Source of the DNA: an uncultured Lactobacillus sp.
GTDB taxonomy: Bacteria > Bacillota > Bacilli > Lactobacillales > Lactobacillaceae
Length of the DNA: 35,796 bases
Assembly: GCA_937874695.1 (NCBI GenBank)
Contig: CALNAJ010000007.1
Span: 1-35,796 of the forward strand
Reading direction: 5' to 3'
In this document: piece by piece, positions 1 through 8,385 of the stretch
How the letters are laid out: each line of letters begins with the position of its first letter
How positions within the stretch are numbered: the stretch's first letter is position 1
Notes under the pieces: generated by a model
Databases searched by the model: none
What the model was told of the DNA's origin: nothing
The model's input: the letters and a program-made list of their open reading frames with translations, nothing else
Program-made: the position numbers and the translations under genes

Positions 1-27
1 TTTACATTGCCTCAATTTGCATCTTAC

Positions 28-2388
28 TTAAGTAGTTTTCAGACGGACCCTAGTCGCATCCATCGAATTCTCCAACGTCCAAGTTATCGTGCCCTCGTAG
101 TCACCTTTAACCGCACCACCATTCACTTTGAGCAGAATTCCCGACTGGTCAGTCCACCCGCTGGCAATGTTGAACGGATTCGTGGTCCCGTCCGAACTGT
201 GATCAGTAATTAATGTCTTTGCCGACAGCGGCTTGGGCTGGCTATTCTGACCGTCACTATAGACCAGTTCTCCATCCAGCACCGACGTCTTTGAAGTCAG
301 TGCCGATGCCTTGGCGTACAGTTGCCAGGACGTTCCCTTCGTAGCAGTATCAGCAATGTTAAACGACCAGTTTGGATCGGAGCGACTGACAGTCTGCTCC
401 GAACCGGTGAGGTCAGCCGTATAGGTGAGATCCCCCGAAGTGCTGCCAAAGTCAACATCCCCGATAATGATTGTCAGCTGAGCCTGCTCCATATTACCAA
501 CATCATCCACAGCTTCAAGCGTCATTTTATAAGTGCCAGGCGTCATTGTCCCAATTGTTGGCACCGCCGTAAACCTAAATCCAGAAGCCGGATTTGAATT
601 GTCTAATTGAATCTTATCCATTCTGGAATTAACGCCAGTTTCATCATTCACCAACCAGCCGTCAAGGTAAATAGTACTGTTCACAATCGGCAACCCGTCT
701 CCCTTTTCGACTCGTCCAGTCACCACTGGGGTTTCCCCCTTATTCACGTGAATCGTTGTTTGATCTGTAATCAAAGAAAGCGCCGGTAAGTCTTGCATTG
801 TACTGGAGAACCGGCTAACACTGGCACTCGCCATCGTTCCGCTTCCGACGAAGTTACTCGTCGTGTCTGAAACGGAATAGGCTTTGTCGTTTAACATCTT
901 ACCGGTCAACGTAATCGTTGCAGTCTGATTACTTGAACCCAGCGACCCAACGCTCTCTTCAAGGCTTTGCCCAGTAGTGGCTGAGCCCTTCAGCTTGCTC
1001 ATATCAATATTCTGATTGCTACTACCATCCGCTGCCGTCACCTTACCTGCAGTTACCTGAATCCCCTTGGGTACATGCAACTGCGCCATGACGTTTGTCC
1101 AGTCTGCATCACCAGAATCGTAATTAACGGTGTAATCCAGTTTGACCGCATCGCCACCCTTAATCGTATCGCCAGACGCTACCACACGGTTATCCGTCGT
1201 ATCCGTCAGCTTGGCCGTTGCCGACCCATTGGCTTGCCCCGGAACATGTTCGAAAGTGACCAGACTGTTCTGGGTCCCATCGTCCTTATCTACGGAATCA
1301 CTCGACCAGGTCTGGCCAGTCGAGCCAGTCATCCCCCAGTAAACCTTACTGTTTGATCCGGTTAATCCTAATTTAGAGATATCTAAGTTTGTAATCACAT
1401 ACTCATTAGACGACTGCTTAGCCCCGGTCGTTGGGTTCTTGTCGTTAAAACGATAATCCATCGTCCCAACCGTACTTCCCGCAGCGGGTGCCGTGTAATT
1501 CAAAGTCACATGGTGCCAGGCTCTGTCAGATAGGAGTGTGCCATTACTATCGGTAATCAGTCCAGAATGGGTCTGTTTATAGTAATAATATTGTTGCTTG
1601 GTTGATAAAAAGCCATTTTTTCCATAGCCCTTATCTGCCTCATAAGTCGATCCATCAGCCGGATACCCAGAGGAGATATGCTCACCTGTTAAACCTTGAC
1701 TAGTCGTATTCCCATTAGTGTTATCGTAGCCCAACGCCTGACCTGAATCAAAAGCAGAAGGCTGATTAGCCGACAAATCCCAGCTTGATAATAAGCCGCC
1801 CAACGTCAACCCCGCACTCCATTTTTCCACAGGATCCATGTTATTCAGCTCCGTATCAAATTCCAACGCCCAACTGTTAGGAATCGCCTGACCAGCAATC
1901 ACATCGGTCCCACCCTTGGTCGACATGGGGTCAGCGCCCCAGACTCCCAGTGCTTCACCGGGGCCTGAGAACTGATTGCCTTTGCTGTTATTGTGCAGGA
2001 CGAATGCCATTCCCTCACCCGCTTTCGTCGTAACATCGGCACTGCTGTAAATCCACATAGAAAATGTCTGATTCTTACTCAAGTCAAAAGATGGTTCCTT
2101 CGACCAGATTGCGCCACCGGTGTCATGTGTCCCTTGTGTCGTGAGCTGAACGGCATCCATCGGCAAATGATTTGCACTATCAGGAACGTTGACGATCTTT
2201 GCGAAATTGTTTTGTCCAGTATTCCCCAACGTTGTAGGCATATCAAAATATGGCTGACCCCCAACCGGAATTCCCTGTGGAACACTGTCGATTGGTGTCG
2301 CCGCTTGTGCTACTGGTGCTTGAAGCAGCCCCATTGTGGCGGCCACAACCACACCGATGATTAGTCTCAAACGCTTACTGCTTCTCAT
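28..2388 (-). CDS. Secreted L-type lectin-domain protein with C-terminal WxL domain (copy 1)
   Basis: 786-residue secreted surface protein, probably bound non-covalently to the wall and recognising glycans. Residues 1-29 are a signal peptide ending APVAQA. The lectin-like domain spans about 40-350, with GTHDTGGAIW near 87-95, GEGMAFVL at 124-131 and ALEFDT at 174-179, the last two being the metal/sugar-site landmarks of L-type lectins. Ig-like segments follow. The C-terminal WxL domain has a proximal WQL and a distal WTL. The start is the ATG at 2388, because AGGGGG lies just upstream; the longer reading frame has no such site. Two oddities: Glu125 replaces the Asp that the three sister proteins have, and the C-terminus runs about ten residues past the position where the sisters stop. 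It is the last of four tandem paralogues. No terminator is visible in the 27 bases left before the window edge. The binding target is unknown. Confidence 0.88.
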   Translation of the reverse strand: MRSSKRLRLIIGVVVAATMGLLQAPVAQAATPIDSVPQGIPVGGQPYFDMPTTLGNTGQNNFAKIVNVPDSANHLPMDAVQLTTQGTHDTGGAIWSKEPSFDLSKNQTFSMWIYSSADVTTKAGEGMAFVLHNNSKGNQFSGPGEALGVWGADPMSTKGGTDVIAGQAIPNSWALEFDTELNNMDPVEKWSAGLTLGGLLSSWDLSANQPSAFDSGQALGYDNTNGNTTSQGLTGEHISSGYPADGSTYEADKGYGKNGFLSTKQQYYYYKQTHSGLITDSNGTLLSDRAWHHVTLNYTAPAAGSTVGTMDYRFNDKNPTTGAKQSSNEYVITNLDISKLGLTGSNSKVYWGMTGSTGQTWSSDSVDKDDGTQNSLVTFEHVPGQANGSATAKLTDTTDNRVVASGDTIKGGDAVKLDYTVNYDSGDADWTNVMAQLHVPKGIQVTAGKVTAADGSSNQNIDMSKLKGSATTGQSLEESVGSLGSSNQTATITLTGKMLNDKAYSVSDTTSNFVGSGTMASASVSRFSSTMQDLPALSLITDQTTIHVNKGETPVVTGRVEKGDGLPIVNSTIYLDGWLVNDETGVNSRMDKIQLDNSNPASGFRFTAVPTIGTMTPGTYKMTLEAVDDVGNMEQAQLTIIIGDVDFGSTSGDLTYTADLTGSEQTVSRSDPNWSFNIADTATKGTSWQLYAKASALTSKTSVLDGELVYSDGQNSQPKPLSAKTLITDHSSDGTTNPFNIASGWTDQSGILLKVNGGAVKGDYEGTITWTLENSMDATRVRLKTT

Positions 2389-2395
2389 ATCAATT

Positions 2396-2440
2396 CCCCC
2401 TACGGTTCGAAAACAGCTCGAACCTACTAGTACCTCAACT
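2396..2440 (-). promoter_or_regulatory. Conserved leader element of lectin gene copy 1 (box, hairpin, G-rich ribosome site)
   Basis: On the minus strand the leader reads AGTTGAGG (2433-2440), then 8 bases, then a perfect 7-bp hairpin GGTTCGA/TCGAACC (2404-2424), then GTAGGGGG as the ribosome site. The same order occurs in front of copies 3 and 4 with different stem sequences. A role in translation or mRNA stability is inferred. Confidence 0.6.
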
Positions 2441-2720
2441 CTCAATTTTATGACCAAGCCGCATGCTGTGGTCTTCATCCATTAGCGTAACCCCATGGCG
2501 AACCGCCGTTCAGACCGATTACCCTCACTAGTCATTGAGTCAATCAGTATTTTAACTGATACAGCGACCGTATGGTAAATACATTAAACTTACTTTTCGA
2601 AAGAGAATAAAAGCAGAATATATTCACCAAAACGTTATTTTTATGGGTTACTAGTTTCGTTATGCCCATGATATCACATTGGAAAACGTTTCCATAGCAA
2701 AAAGTATTATTTAATTTATA
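2441..2720. other. Gene-free stretch upstream of lectin copy 1
   Basis: No credible gene. It holds the long leader and promoter zone of copy 1 and the candidate cre site. The extended -10 block shared by copies 2-4 is absent here. A possible -10 (TTAAAAT, minus strand, about 2550) has no convincing -35, so the promoter of copy 1 is unassigned. Confidence 0.4.
2680..2695 (-). promoter_or_regulatory. Candidate catabolite-responsive element (cre)
   Basis: The minus strand reads ATGGAAACGTTTTCCA, which differs at one position from the WTGNAANCGNWNNCWW consensus for CcpA binding. It lies about 290 bases upstream of lectin copy 1 and just beyond the terminator of copy 2. That is a fairly distant position for a simple repressor site, so control of copy 1 by carbon catabolite repression is a guess from the motif alone. 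Confidence 0.4.
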
Positions 2721-2752
2721 AATAAAAAAACACCCACATTTCTGCAGGTGGT
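2721..2752 (-). terminator. Intrinsic terminator of lectin copy 2
   Basis: The minus strand has the stem CACCTGCA/TGTGGGTG with a GAAA loop (2731-2750), followed by a run of seven T. It lies 36 bases after the stop codon of copy 2. Confidence 0.85.
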
Positions 2753-2787
2753 TAACTCATTTCAACTGTAATTATCAGGCATATGGT

Positions 2788-5091
2788 CTATGGTGCGGAC
2801 GTCAGTGTCCACAAAATCTCTCCGCTATAGGTCCCCTGGGTAGCACCACCATCGACGTCCAGTAACAGTCCGGTGTCACCGCTCCAGTCATTTGCCACAT
2901 CCGTCGTCTCGGCAGTGCCGTCCGAACTGCCAGTATCAACGGCAACCGCCGTCGTCCCCAGTGTCTGCGGTTTAGCTGTCGGCGTACTCTTATAGATCAG
3001 CGCCCCATCCAGCTCATTGCCGGGGGCATCCACGTTATCGCGGTAGAGGCCATCCGTCTGTGCACTCAGCGACCAGGTACTGCCCTTAGTCAGGGTGTCG
3101 TCCACATCTAACGTCCAGCCGCTAGCCCGTTTGACAGTCTGATCACTCCCCGTGAGGAAGGTTGGCGTGAAGGTCAACTTGGATGACGTATCGCCAAGCT
3201 TAATCTGGCCAATCGTCACGGTTGCCGTAGCCGTCTCAGAATTCTCCGTACCATCTGTGGCGTAAAGTTCAAGCTGATGGGGGTTCGGCGCGGTCGTTAG
3301 CTTACTGCTGGGAACTGTGACGCTAAATGTCCGGGTCGTCCCACTGCCAGTCGGGTGCGCGTCGGCAGCAGGCAGCGTATACTCATTACCATCCCAGGTG
3401 GCATGCAGCGTCACATCGGCATTGGCCGTGCTCGTGGCAGGCAAGCCAATTGTCCCCGTGACCTTGGCACCACTCGTTGCGCCAACATTGACTGACTGCG
3501 TTTGACTGTTGGCATCGAGATTCAACGTCAGCGCGGATTTCGTCACGCTAAAGCTTGGCGTCGTGGCCGTGGTAATCGCGTTACTCCCGATAAATTCACT
3601 CGTCGCTACAGCTCGCGTTCCCGCCGTATTATCTACTGTGCCGTCCAGCGTCACCGTAGCCGTGTCATTGGTAATTGCAGACAAGTCGCCCAAGTTAACG
3701 TCGACGTAACCATCGCTAGCCGGCGTCGTGCTGAAGCTATGGCTAGCACCGTCGTCACTTTGAATGCGCCCACTATTGAGAATAACGCCGGCAGGTACTT
3801 TCAGCTTGGCATTGATTCCTTTCCAATCACGATTGTCACTCTGATCACTAAGATTATATTTCAGCTGTACCCGATCATTTCCCTTAACAAATGAAGAACC
3901 CGTGGTAATGGCCTTGTTCTGCGTCATATCGGTCATCGTCACATCTGACTTAGCTTCAACCTGCGTGGGTACCTGTTCGAAGACGACCAGGCTAGTCTCA
4001 GTCCCTTCATTGGCAAGATCAGCATCAGGCGTATCCCCCGTGGAACCGGTAAAGCCCCAGTAAACATCGGGATCACTCTCACTGACATTTAGTTTGTTTA
4101 AGTCGATATCTTCCGTCACTGACTCCGCATTGCGATTAGGCTCACCCGTCTTCGGATCCTCATCGTCATAGGTGTAGGTCATCTGGCCATCGGTGCTTCC
4201 CGCTGTAGGTGCTTTGTAGTCAATGACCACGTGGTGCCAAGCAGCATCACTGATGATATCAGTGCCACCCGGGGCTTGAATCAATCCGATATGCTTCTGC
4301 GTATAGTAGTAGCCCGTTCGTGGGAAAAACGAGAATCCTGGGAATGTTGCCGCCTGGCCAGTTCCAGTGTAGGTATCATCCTGAGCGGGATAGCCCGAGG
4401 CCAAGTGCTGACTCCTAATATCTTCAGTAGGGGTCGCAGCATTAAGACCGCTATACCCGATTCCTTTGCCATTATCGAAGTCACTGGGAACCGTACTGTT
4501 AATGTTCCACCCAGCAGCGGGTGCGGTCTGATTCAGCCGCGTGTCGAATTCCAACGCCCAACTATTCTGAATGGCGGTGCCAGCAATCGCATTATTCGTC
4601 GCTGACTTGGGATCAACACCCCAGACACCTAGCGACTCACCAGGCCCAGAGAAGGCCTGATTGCCCTCGTTGTTTCGCGTATCATTCTGCAAGACAAAGG
4701 CCATGCCGTCACCAACCTGTTCGCCAGGAACTCCACTCACGTAGATCCACATGGCGGCTCGTTGATTCTGATACATGTCAAAAGACTTGTCATGCGACCA
4801 CACGGCACCCCCAGTATCATGGACCCCATACGAGGAAAGTTCGACGCCGTCCATAGAGGCTAGTGAACTCCGGCCAGAATCTGGCAAAACTTTCGCCACA
4901 TTCGCCGTATTATCGGCGCCTAATGATGAAGGCACATCAAAGTAGCCTTTACCATCAACCTTCAGTCCTTGTGGTGCCGTCTGCATCACATCGCTGGGCG
5001 CCGTTGATGCGGTGGCTGACGTTGCCCCCTGCCACAGGCCTAGCGTCACAACTGTCATGACGCTCAATAAGATTTTATTTCGTAGCTTCAT
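2788..5091 (-). CDS. Secreted L-type lectin-domain protein with C-terminal WxL domain (copy 2)
   Basis: 767-residue secreted protein of the same design as copy 1. The signal peptide covers about 1-28. The lectin-like domain spans about 45-360, with HDTGGAVW near 91-98, GDGMAFVL at 127-134 and ALEFDT at 179-184. Two or three Ig-like segments follow. The WxL domain has a proximal WSL in STWSLSAQ and a distal WTL six residues from the C-terminus. The ATG at 5091 was chosen because AAAGGGA sits nine bases upstream; the longer frame starts inside that site. Copy 2 is closest to copy 1, sharing the GVHDTGGAVW and PQG...YFDVP blocks. It is visibly richer in G+C and preferred codons than copy 3. Known WxL proteins bind peptidoglycan non-covalently; the glycan ligand here is not predictable. 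Confidence 0.9.
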   Translation of the reverse strand: MKLRNKILLSVMTVVTLGLWQGATSATASTAPSDVMQTAPQGLKVDGKGYFDVPSSLGADNTANVAKVLPDSGRSSLASMDGVELSSYGVHDTGGAVWSHDKSFDMYQNQRAAMWIYVSGVPGEQVGDGMAFVLQNDTRNNEGNQAFSGPGESLGVWGVDPKSATNNAIAGTAIQNSWALEFDTRLNQTAPAAGWNINSTVPSDFDNGKGIGYSGLNAATPTEDIRSQHLASGYPAQDDTYTGTGQAATFPGFSFFPRTGYYYTQKHIGLIQAPGGTDIISDAAWHHVVIDYKAPTAGSTDGQMTYTYDDEDPKTGEPNRNAESVTEDIDLNKLNVSESDPDVYWGFTGSTGDTPDADLANEGTETSLVVFEQVPTQVEAKSDVTMTDMTQNKAITTGSSFVKGNDRVQLKYNLSDQSDNRDWKGINAKLKVPAGVILNSGRIQSDDGASHSFSTTPASDGYVDVNLGDLSAITNDTATVTLDGTVDNTAGTRAVATSEFIGSNAITTATTPSFSVTKSALTLNLDANSQTQSVNVGATSGAKVTGTIGLPATSTANADVTLHATWDGNEYTLPAADAHPTGSGTTRTFSVTVPSSKLTTAPNPHQLELYATDGTENSETATATVTIGQIKLGDTSSKLTFTPTFLTGSDQTVKRASGWTLDVDDTLTKGSTWSLSAQTDGLYRDNVDAPGNELDGALIYKSTPTAKPQTLGTTAVAVDTGSSDGTAETTDVANDWSGDTGLLLDVDGGATQGTYSGEILWTLTSAP

Positions 5092-5143
5092 TGCTATGCT
5101 TCCCTTTTGAATATCACGAGTAACCACCTTGGATTGCTCGGTG

Positions 5144-5219
5144 CACCGGCCAGCTACAGGCCTGGTGATAAGCTTATTTCACGTCAAAGAACCTGGCAAT
5201 GAATTTCGCCAGATTCTTT
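5144..5219 (-). other. Two hairpins in the leader of lectin copy 2
   Basis: A 12-bp hairpin AAAGAATCTGGC/GCCAGGTTCTTT with one wobble pair (5186-5219) and a second one, GGCC/GGCC flanked by CACC/GGTG with one bulged base (5144-5167), lie between promoter and start. No AGTTGAGG box is present, so this leader differs from those of copies 1, 3 and 4. Confidence 0.55.
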
Positions 5220-5247
5220 CAATTTCAACTTAATTTCTATCAAATAA

Positions 5248-5256
5248 AGTATAGCA
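5248..5256 (-). promoter_or_regulatory. Extended -10 promoter of lectin copy 2
   Basis: The minus strand reads TGCTATACTTTATTT, an extended -10 (TGN before TATACT). The same pattern TG(C/G)TATACT(A/T)TATTT precedes copies 3 and 4. No good -35 is visible. The implied leader is about 150 bases. Confidence 0.6.
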
Positions 5257-5332
5257 CCTACATTAATAAATTAAAATTCAGTTATCAACACTATCATAAA
5301 TGTTTTTCATCCTAATCTCTTCACACGGATTA

Positions 5333-5380
5333 AACAAGAAAAACAGTATTACTCTCATTTCGCTGAGAATAACACTGTTT
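5333..5380 (-). terminator. Intrinsic terminator of lectin copy 3
   Basis: On the minus strand a long near-perfect stem, AAACAGTGTTATTCTCA paired with TGAGAGTAATACTGTTT (5341-5380), is followed by TTTTTCTTG. It begins six bases after the stop codon of copy 3. Confidence 0.85.
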
Positions 5381-5386
5381 AATAAA

Positions 5387-7873
5387 TTAGCTTACAGAGT
5401 CAGTTAAATCCCACTCAATATTCCCCTTGTAATTCCCTTGCACAGCATTTCCAGAAACGTTCAAAAGAATTCCGGTGTCACTAGTCCAGTTTTTAGCAAT
5501 ATCAGTCGATAGATCCGCATCATCTGCTTTACCGGTTGCGATTGGCTGCAAATCACCACTCAACGGGTGAACAACACCTTTACTATCTACATATTCCAAA
5601 TAGCCATCCAATGGTGTCTTTACAGCTGTATTATCATCCAAGAACATACCGTCCGTTTTCGCAGACAATTTCCAGTCTTTAGATCCAGATACCCGTGAAT
5701 CATCAATATTAAAGCTCCAATTATTGGCCCGCTTAATCGTAGTATTCGCACCATTCAAAGTAGTTGGTTCAAAAACAATTGATCCACTAGTATCCCCATA
5801 TCCAAAAGTCCCAGCTGTCACCGTCGCACTATCTGATGATGAGACATCACCAGCTGTACTCGTTGCATATAAAGTAACGGTGTTCTTCCCAGCTTTTAAC
5901 AAGTTATTGTCAATTGGATAATTGAACCCATAGAGAACCCCATTAGAGAGATTATCATCAAGCAAGTTCTTAGATCCTTGACTGACACCATTAACCTTCA
6001 AATGAATTGTAATATCCTTACTGGTCAAGCTACCTGGTTCATCACCAACTGGATATTTAACAACACCAGCAACTACTGCCTGTTGAGCAGCAGTATCATA
6101 GTTCACACGCAACTGATTGTATGCGCTTGTCGGGTCAAGCATAAACTGTAAATCAGATTTTTTAACTTTAAATGCACCAAGCGTTGCGGTAGAAGAAGCG
6201 TTACTCCCCTGAAAGTAGTTAGACGTACTATCTTCATTTGCATCAACATCAGCCACTTGTCCATAAAGTGTGATTTTTCCTTTTTGATTATCAGTTAGTG
6301 TCAAGCCTTTACTATCACTCCCCAAAGCGACAGGAAGATTCGTTCCGCTGAGTTTTGAAATATCAACACTGTCAACAGAGCCATCGGGATTAGTAATTTT
6401 TCCAGAAGTTAATTGAATACTTTTAGGAATTGTCAATGAAGCATTAATCCCTTCCCAATCTTTCAATCCACCATCTCGCTGAAAATTATAATCTAATTTA
6501 ACCGCTGTGCCACCAGAAAGTGTTGGTGTGGATGTCGTATCCACTGGATTATAGTTTCCAGAATCATCCTGTGTGCTCAAAGTTGCTGAAGAACTATTTT
6601 CAACATCACCGGGAACTTGATCAAAGACAACTAAATTATTTTCAGTACTTGTACCCGTTGAACCCGTAAATCCCCAGCGAACTTTGGTAGAATCCTGCAA
6701 ATTGAATTCACTGAGTTTAATAGGTACTTCTGCCGAATTAGCCGGTGTCTTATCCGCTCCAGTATCAGAGTTTTTATCGTCATAAACATATTTCATTTTT
6801 CCAATGCCATCCACCGAAGTTGGTGGGGTATAGGTTAACGTAACGTGATGCCAACGATGATCCGTTAACCTGTCAGACGTTTCAGCCATCTTACCCTCGT
6901 CAAGATAGCCCAAATGTGTCATCTTGTAGAAATAATAACTACTAGATGGGTAGTCAGACGAGTCGTACCATTTAGGTTCTCCACCACCAAACAGGGCTTG
7001 GTTTTTTCCCCAAATGTTATTTCGAGTGCCATCTCGTGCTACACCCGTGTATGTCGCTGAATCGCCGGGATAATTTGAAGCAATATGATTATCATTGGCT
7101 TTGATCGTACCAGCCGCTCCAGTTGGATTACCAGAAGCATCAAAACTGTTATAGTAGCTTCCTAAGTCAAAAGATGAGGGCGCATAAGGAGCATTCAGGC
7201 TCCACTGAGTAGCACCCAAAATTAGTGACTTGGTAGGTGGATCGTACGTATTATTAAAGGTATCAAACTCTAGGGCCCAACTATTGCTAATTGCATTTTT
7301 TGCTAAATCAGTTGAATGCCAGTCCTTCGGGTCCATCCCCCAGACACCCATACTTTCACCAGTTCCTGGCGTATAAACAGTATTATTATCTTTGTCTGGC
7401 ATACCGGCTTTTGAGAATGCATGCACCCCATCACCAGAATTTTGTAAAACGAATGCCATACCGTCTCCAAGACCAGCCTTAACATATGCAGCCTCAGTAC
7501 TAGCATAAACCCACATAGACGCCGTTTGCGGCTTCATTAAGTCAAAAACCTTGTCATTTGACCAAATTGCACCCCACGTGTTCGTATCACCAGCTCTTGA
7601 AATTCGAATTGCAGAAGTATTTGCACCTGTCGATCCTGCATCAACCAGCGCTGCAGAGTTAGCCCCCGTAGCCCCTGTAGCATCATCACCATGCCAAAAA
7701 TAGTCTTTATACTCATCCGAATTCAAATCAACCCCTTGAGGGGCACCAGCTAAAGCACTAGTATAATCATTATATGCTGTCTCCCCAGCATTGGCCACCG
7801 TTCCAGGCCATAGCCCTAGTCCGGCCACAGCCAACGTCACAGCCACGCCAAATATTCCCTTCTTCATTCGCAT
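5387..7873 (-). CDS. Secreted L-type lectin-domain protein with C-terminal WxL domain (copy 3)
   Basis: 828-residue secreted protein. The signal peptide is about 1-29 (ends GTVANA). The lectin-like domain spans about 45-420, with NTWGAIW near 98-104, GDGMAFVL at 136-143 and ALEFDT at 200-205. An insertion between these two motifs makes it the longest of the four. Ig-like segments follow. The WxL domain has a proximal WKL and a distal WDL. The ATG at 7873 follows GAGGGGG by eight bases. Copy 3 pairs with copy 4: both have GAPQGVDL after the signal peptide and an AIRIS block before the first lectin strand, which copies 1 and 2 lack. The gene is more A+T-rich than its neighbours, in codons as well as flanks, which could mean separate acquisition. 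Function beyond glycan binding at the cell surface is unknown. Confidence 0.9.
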   Translation of the reverse strand: MRMKKGIFGVAVTLAVAGLGLWPGTVANAGETAYNDYTSALAGAPQGVDLNSDEYKDYFWHGDDATGATGANSAALVDAGSTGANTSAIRISRAGDTNTWGAIWSNDKVFDLMKPQTASMWVYASTEAAYVKAGLGDGMAFVLQNSGDGVHAFSKAGMPDKDNNTVYTPGTGESMGVWGMDPKDWHSTDLAKNAISNSWALEFDTFNNTYDPPTKSLILGATQWSLNAPYAPSSFDLGSYYNSFDASGNPTGAAGTIKANDNHIASNYPGDSATYTGVARDGTRNNIWGKNQALFGGGEPKWYDSSDYPSSSYYFYKMTHLGYLDEGKMAETSDRLTDHRWHHVTLTYTPPTSVDGIGKMKYVYDDKNSDTGADKTPANSAEVPIKLSEFNLQDSTKVRWGFTGSTGTSTENNLVVFDQVPGDVENSSSATLSTQDDSGNYNPVDTTSTPTLSGGTAVKLDYNFQRDGGLKDWEGINASLTIPKSIQLTSGKITNPDGSVDSVDISKLSGTNLPVALGSDSKGLTLTDNQKGKITLYGQVADVDANEDSTSNYFQGSNASSTATLGAFKVKKSDLQFMLDPTSAYNQLRVNYDTAAQQAVVAGVVKYPVGDEPGSLTSKDITIHLKVNGVSQGSKNLLDDNLSNGVLYGFNYPIDNNLLKAGKNTVTLYATSTAGDVSSSDSATVTAGTFGYGDTSGSIVFEPTTLNGANTTIKRANNWSFNIDDSRVSGSKDWKLSAKTDGMFLDDNTAVKTPLDGYLEYVDSKGVVHPLSGDLQPIATGKADDADLSTDIAKNWTSDTGILLNVSGNAVQGNYKGNIEWDLTDSVS

Positions 7874-7881
7874 CTAAATAA

Positions 7882-7925
7882 CCCCCTCGTCCGAATATTT
7901 TCGGACTTTTCGTGCATCCTCAACT
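7882..7925 (-). promoter_or_regulatory. Conserved leader element of lectin gene copy 3
   Basis: The minus strand has AGTTGAGG (7918-7925), 11 bases, the perfect hairpin GTCCGAA/TTCGGAC with a four-base loop (7889-7906), and then GAGGGGG as the ribosome site. Same layout as copies 1 and 4, with an unrelated stem sequence. Confidence 0.65.
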
Positions 7926-8083
7926 TTTTAAAAGTGCATTATTTTTTCGTTTTATAGTGACTAACTGTCCAATTTGGCCCCTTATCAAGCCAAGCGACTC
8001 ATTCAGCGTATGTATTTTAACTAAATTTACTTGATACCCGCTAACGAGTCCTGTTAAGAACATTTAACCGACCTAATAAATAT

Positions 8084-8092
8084 AGTATACCA
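8084..8092 (-). promoter_or_regulatory. Extended -10 promoter of lectin copy 3
   Basis: The minus strand reads TGATGGTATACTATATTTA. An 18-base block here (8078-8095) is identical to the one in front of copy 4. An A+T-rich stretch lies just upstream (8096-8160) and could act as an UP element. The leader would be about 200 bases. Confidence 0.65.
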
Positions 8093-8095
8093 TCA

Positions 8096-8337
8096 GCGGC
8101 TTATAAATATAAGAGTAAATATTGATAATATTATAGTTAACAGCAAGTACAACAATCGCTTTATTATCAGCATTTAAGCCGTTTTCACAAGAGACATCTC
8201 CGCTTTAGCTGTATTGCTATCACTAGCCTTGTTCGTAGCTGATTTGTTCACAAGAAATTATTTCTGTAACATTAAATTTGCCTAAAAATATGACACTAAA
8301 AGCCATCCAATTTTTCGCGAGTTTTAGCATTTCGGGT
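8096..8337. other. Gene-free stretch between lectin copies 3 and 4
   Basis: A+T-rich spacer with no credible gene. A 25-codon frame on the minus strand (8174-8251) has coding-like composition but no ribosome site or recognisable product. Confidence 0.4.
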
Positions 8338-8371
8338 TAAAAAAATGCCGCCCGTAATCATCACGGGCGAC
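8338..8371 (-). terminator. Intrinsic terminator of lectin copy 4
   Basis: The minus strand stem GTCGCCCGT/ACGGGCGGC (8347-8371) is followed by ATTTTTTT. It starts 15 bases after the stop codon. Confidence 0.87.
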
Positions 8372-8385
8372 ACCTCTCTTCTAAA

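Noticed and set aside
8174..8251. Short minus-strand frame with Ala/Ser/Lys-rich product
   Set aside because: No ribosome site, only about 25 codons and no family resemblance.
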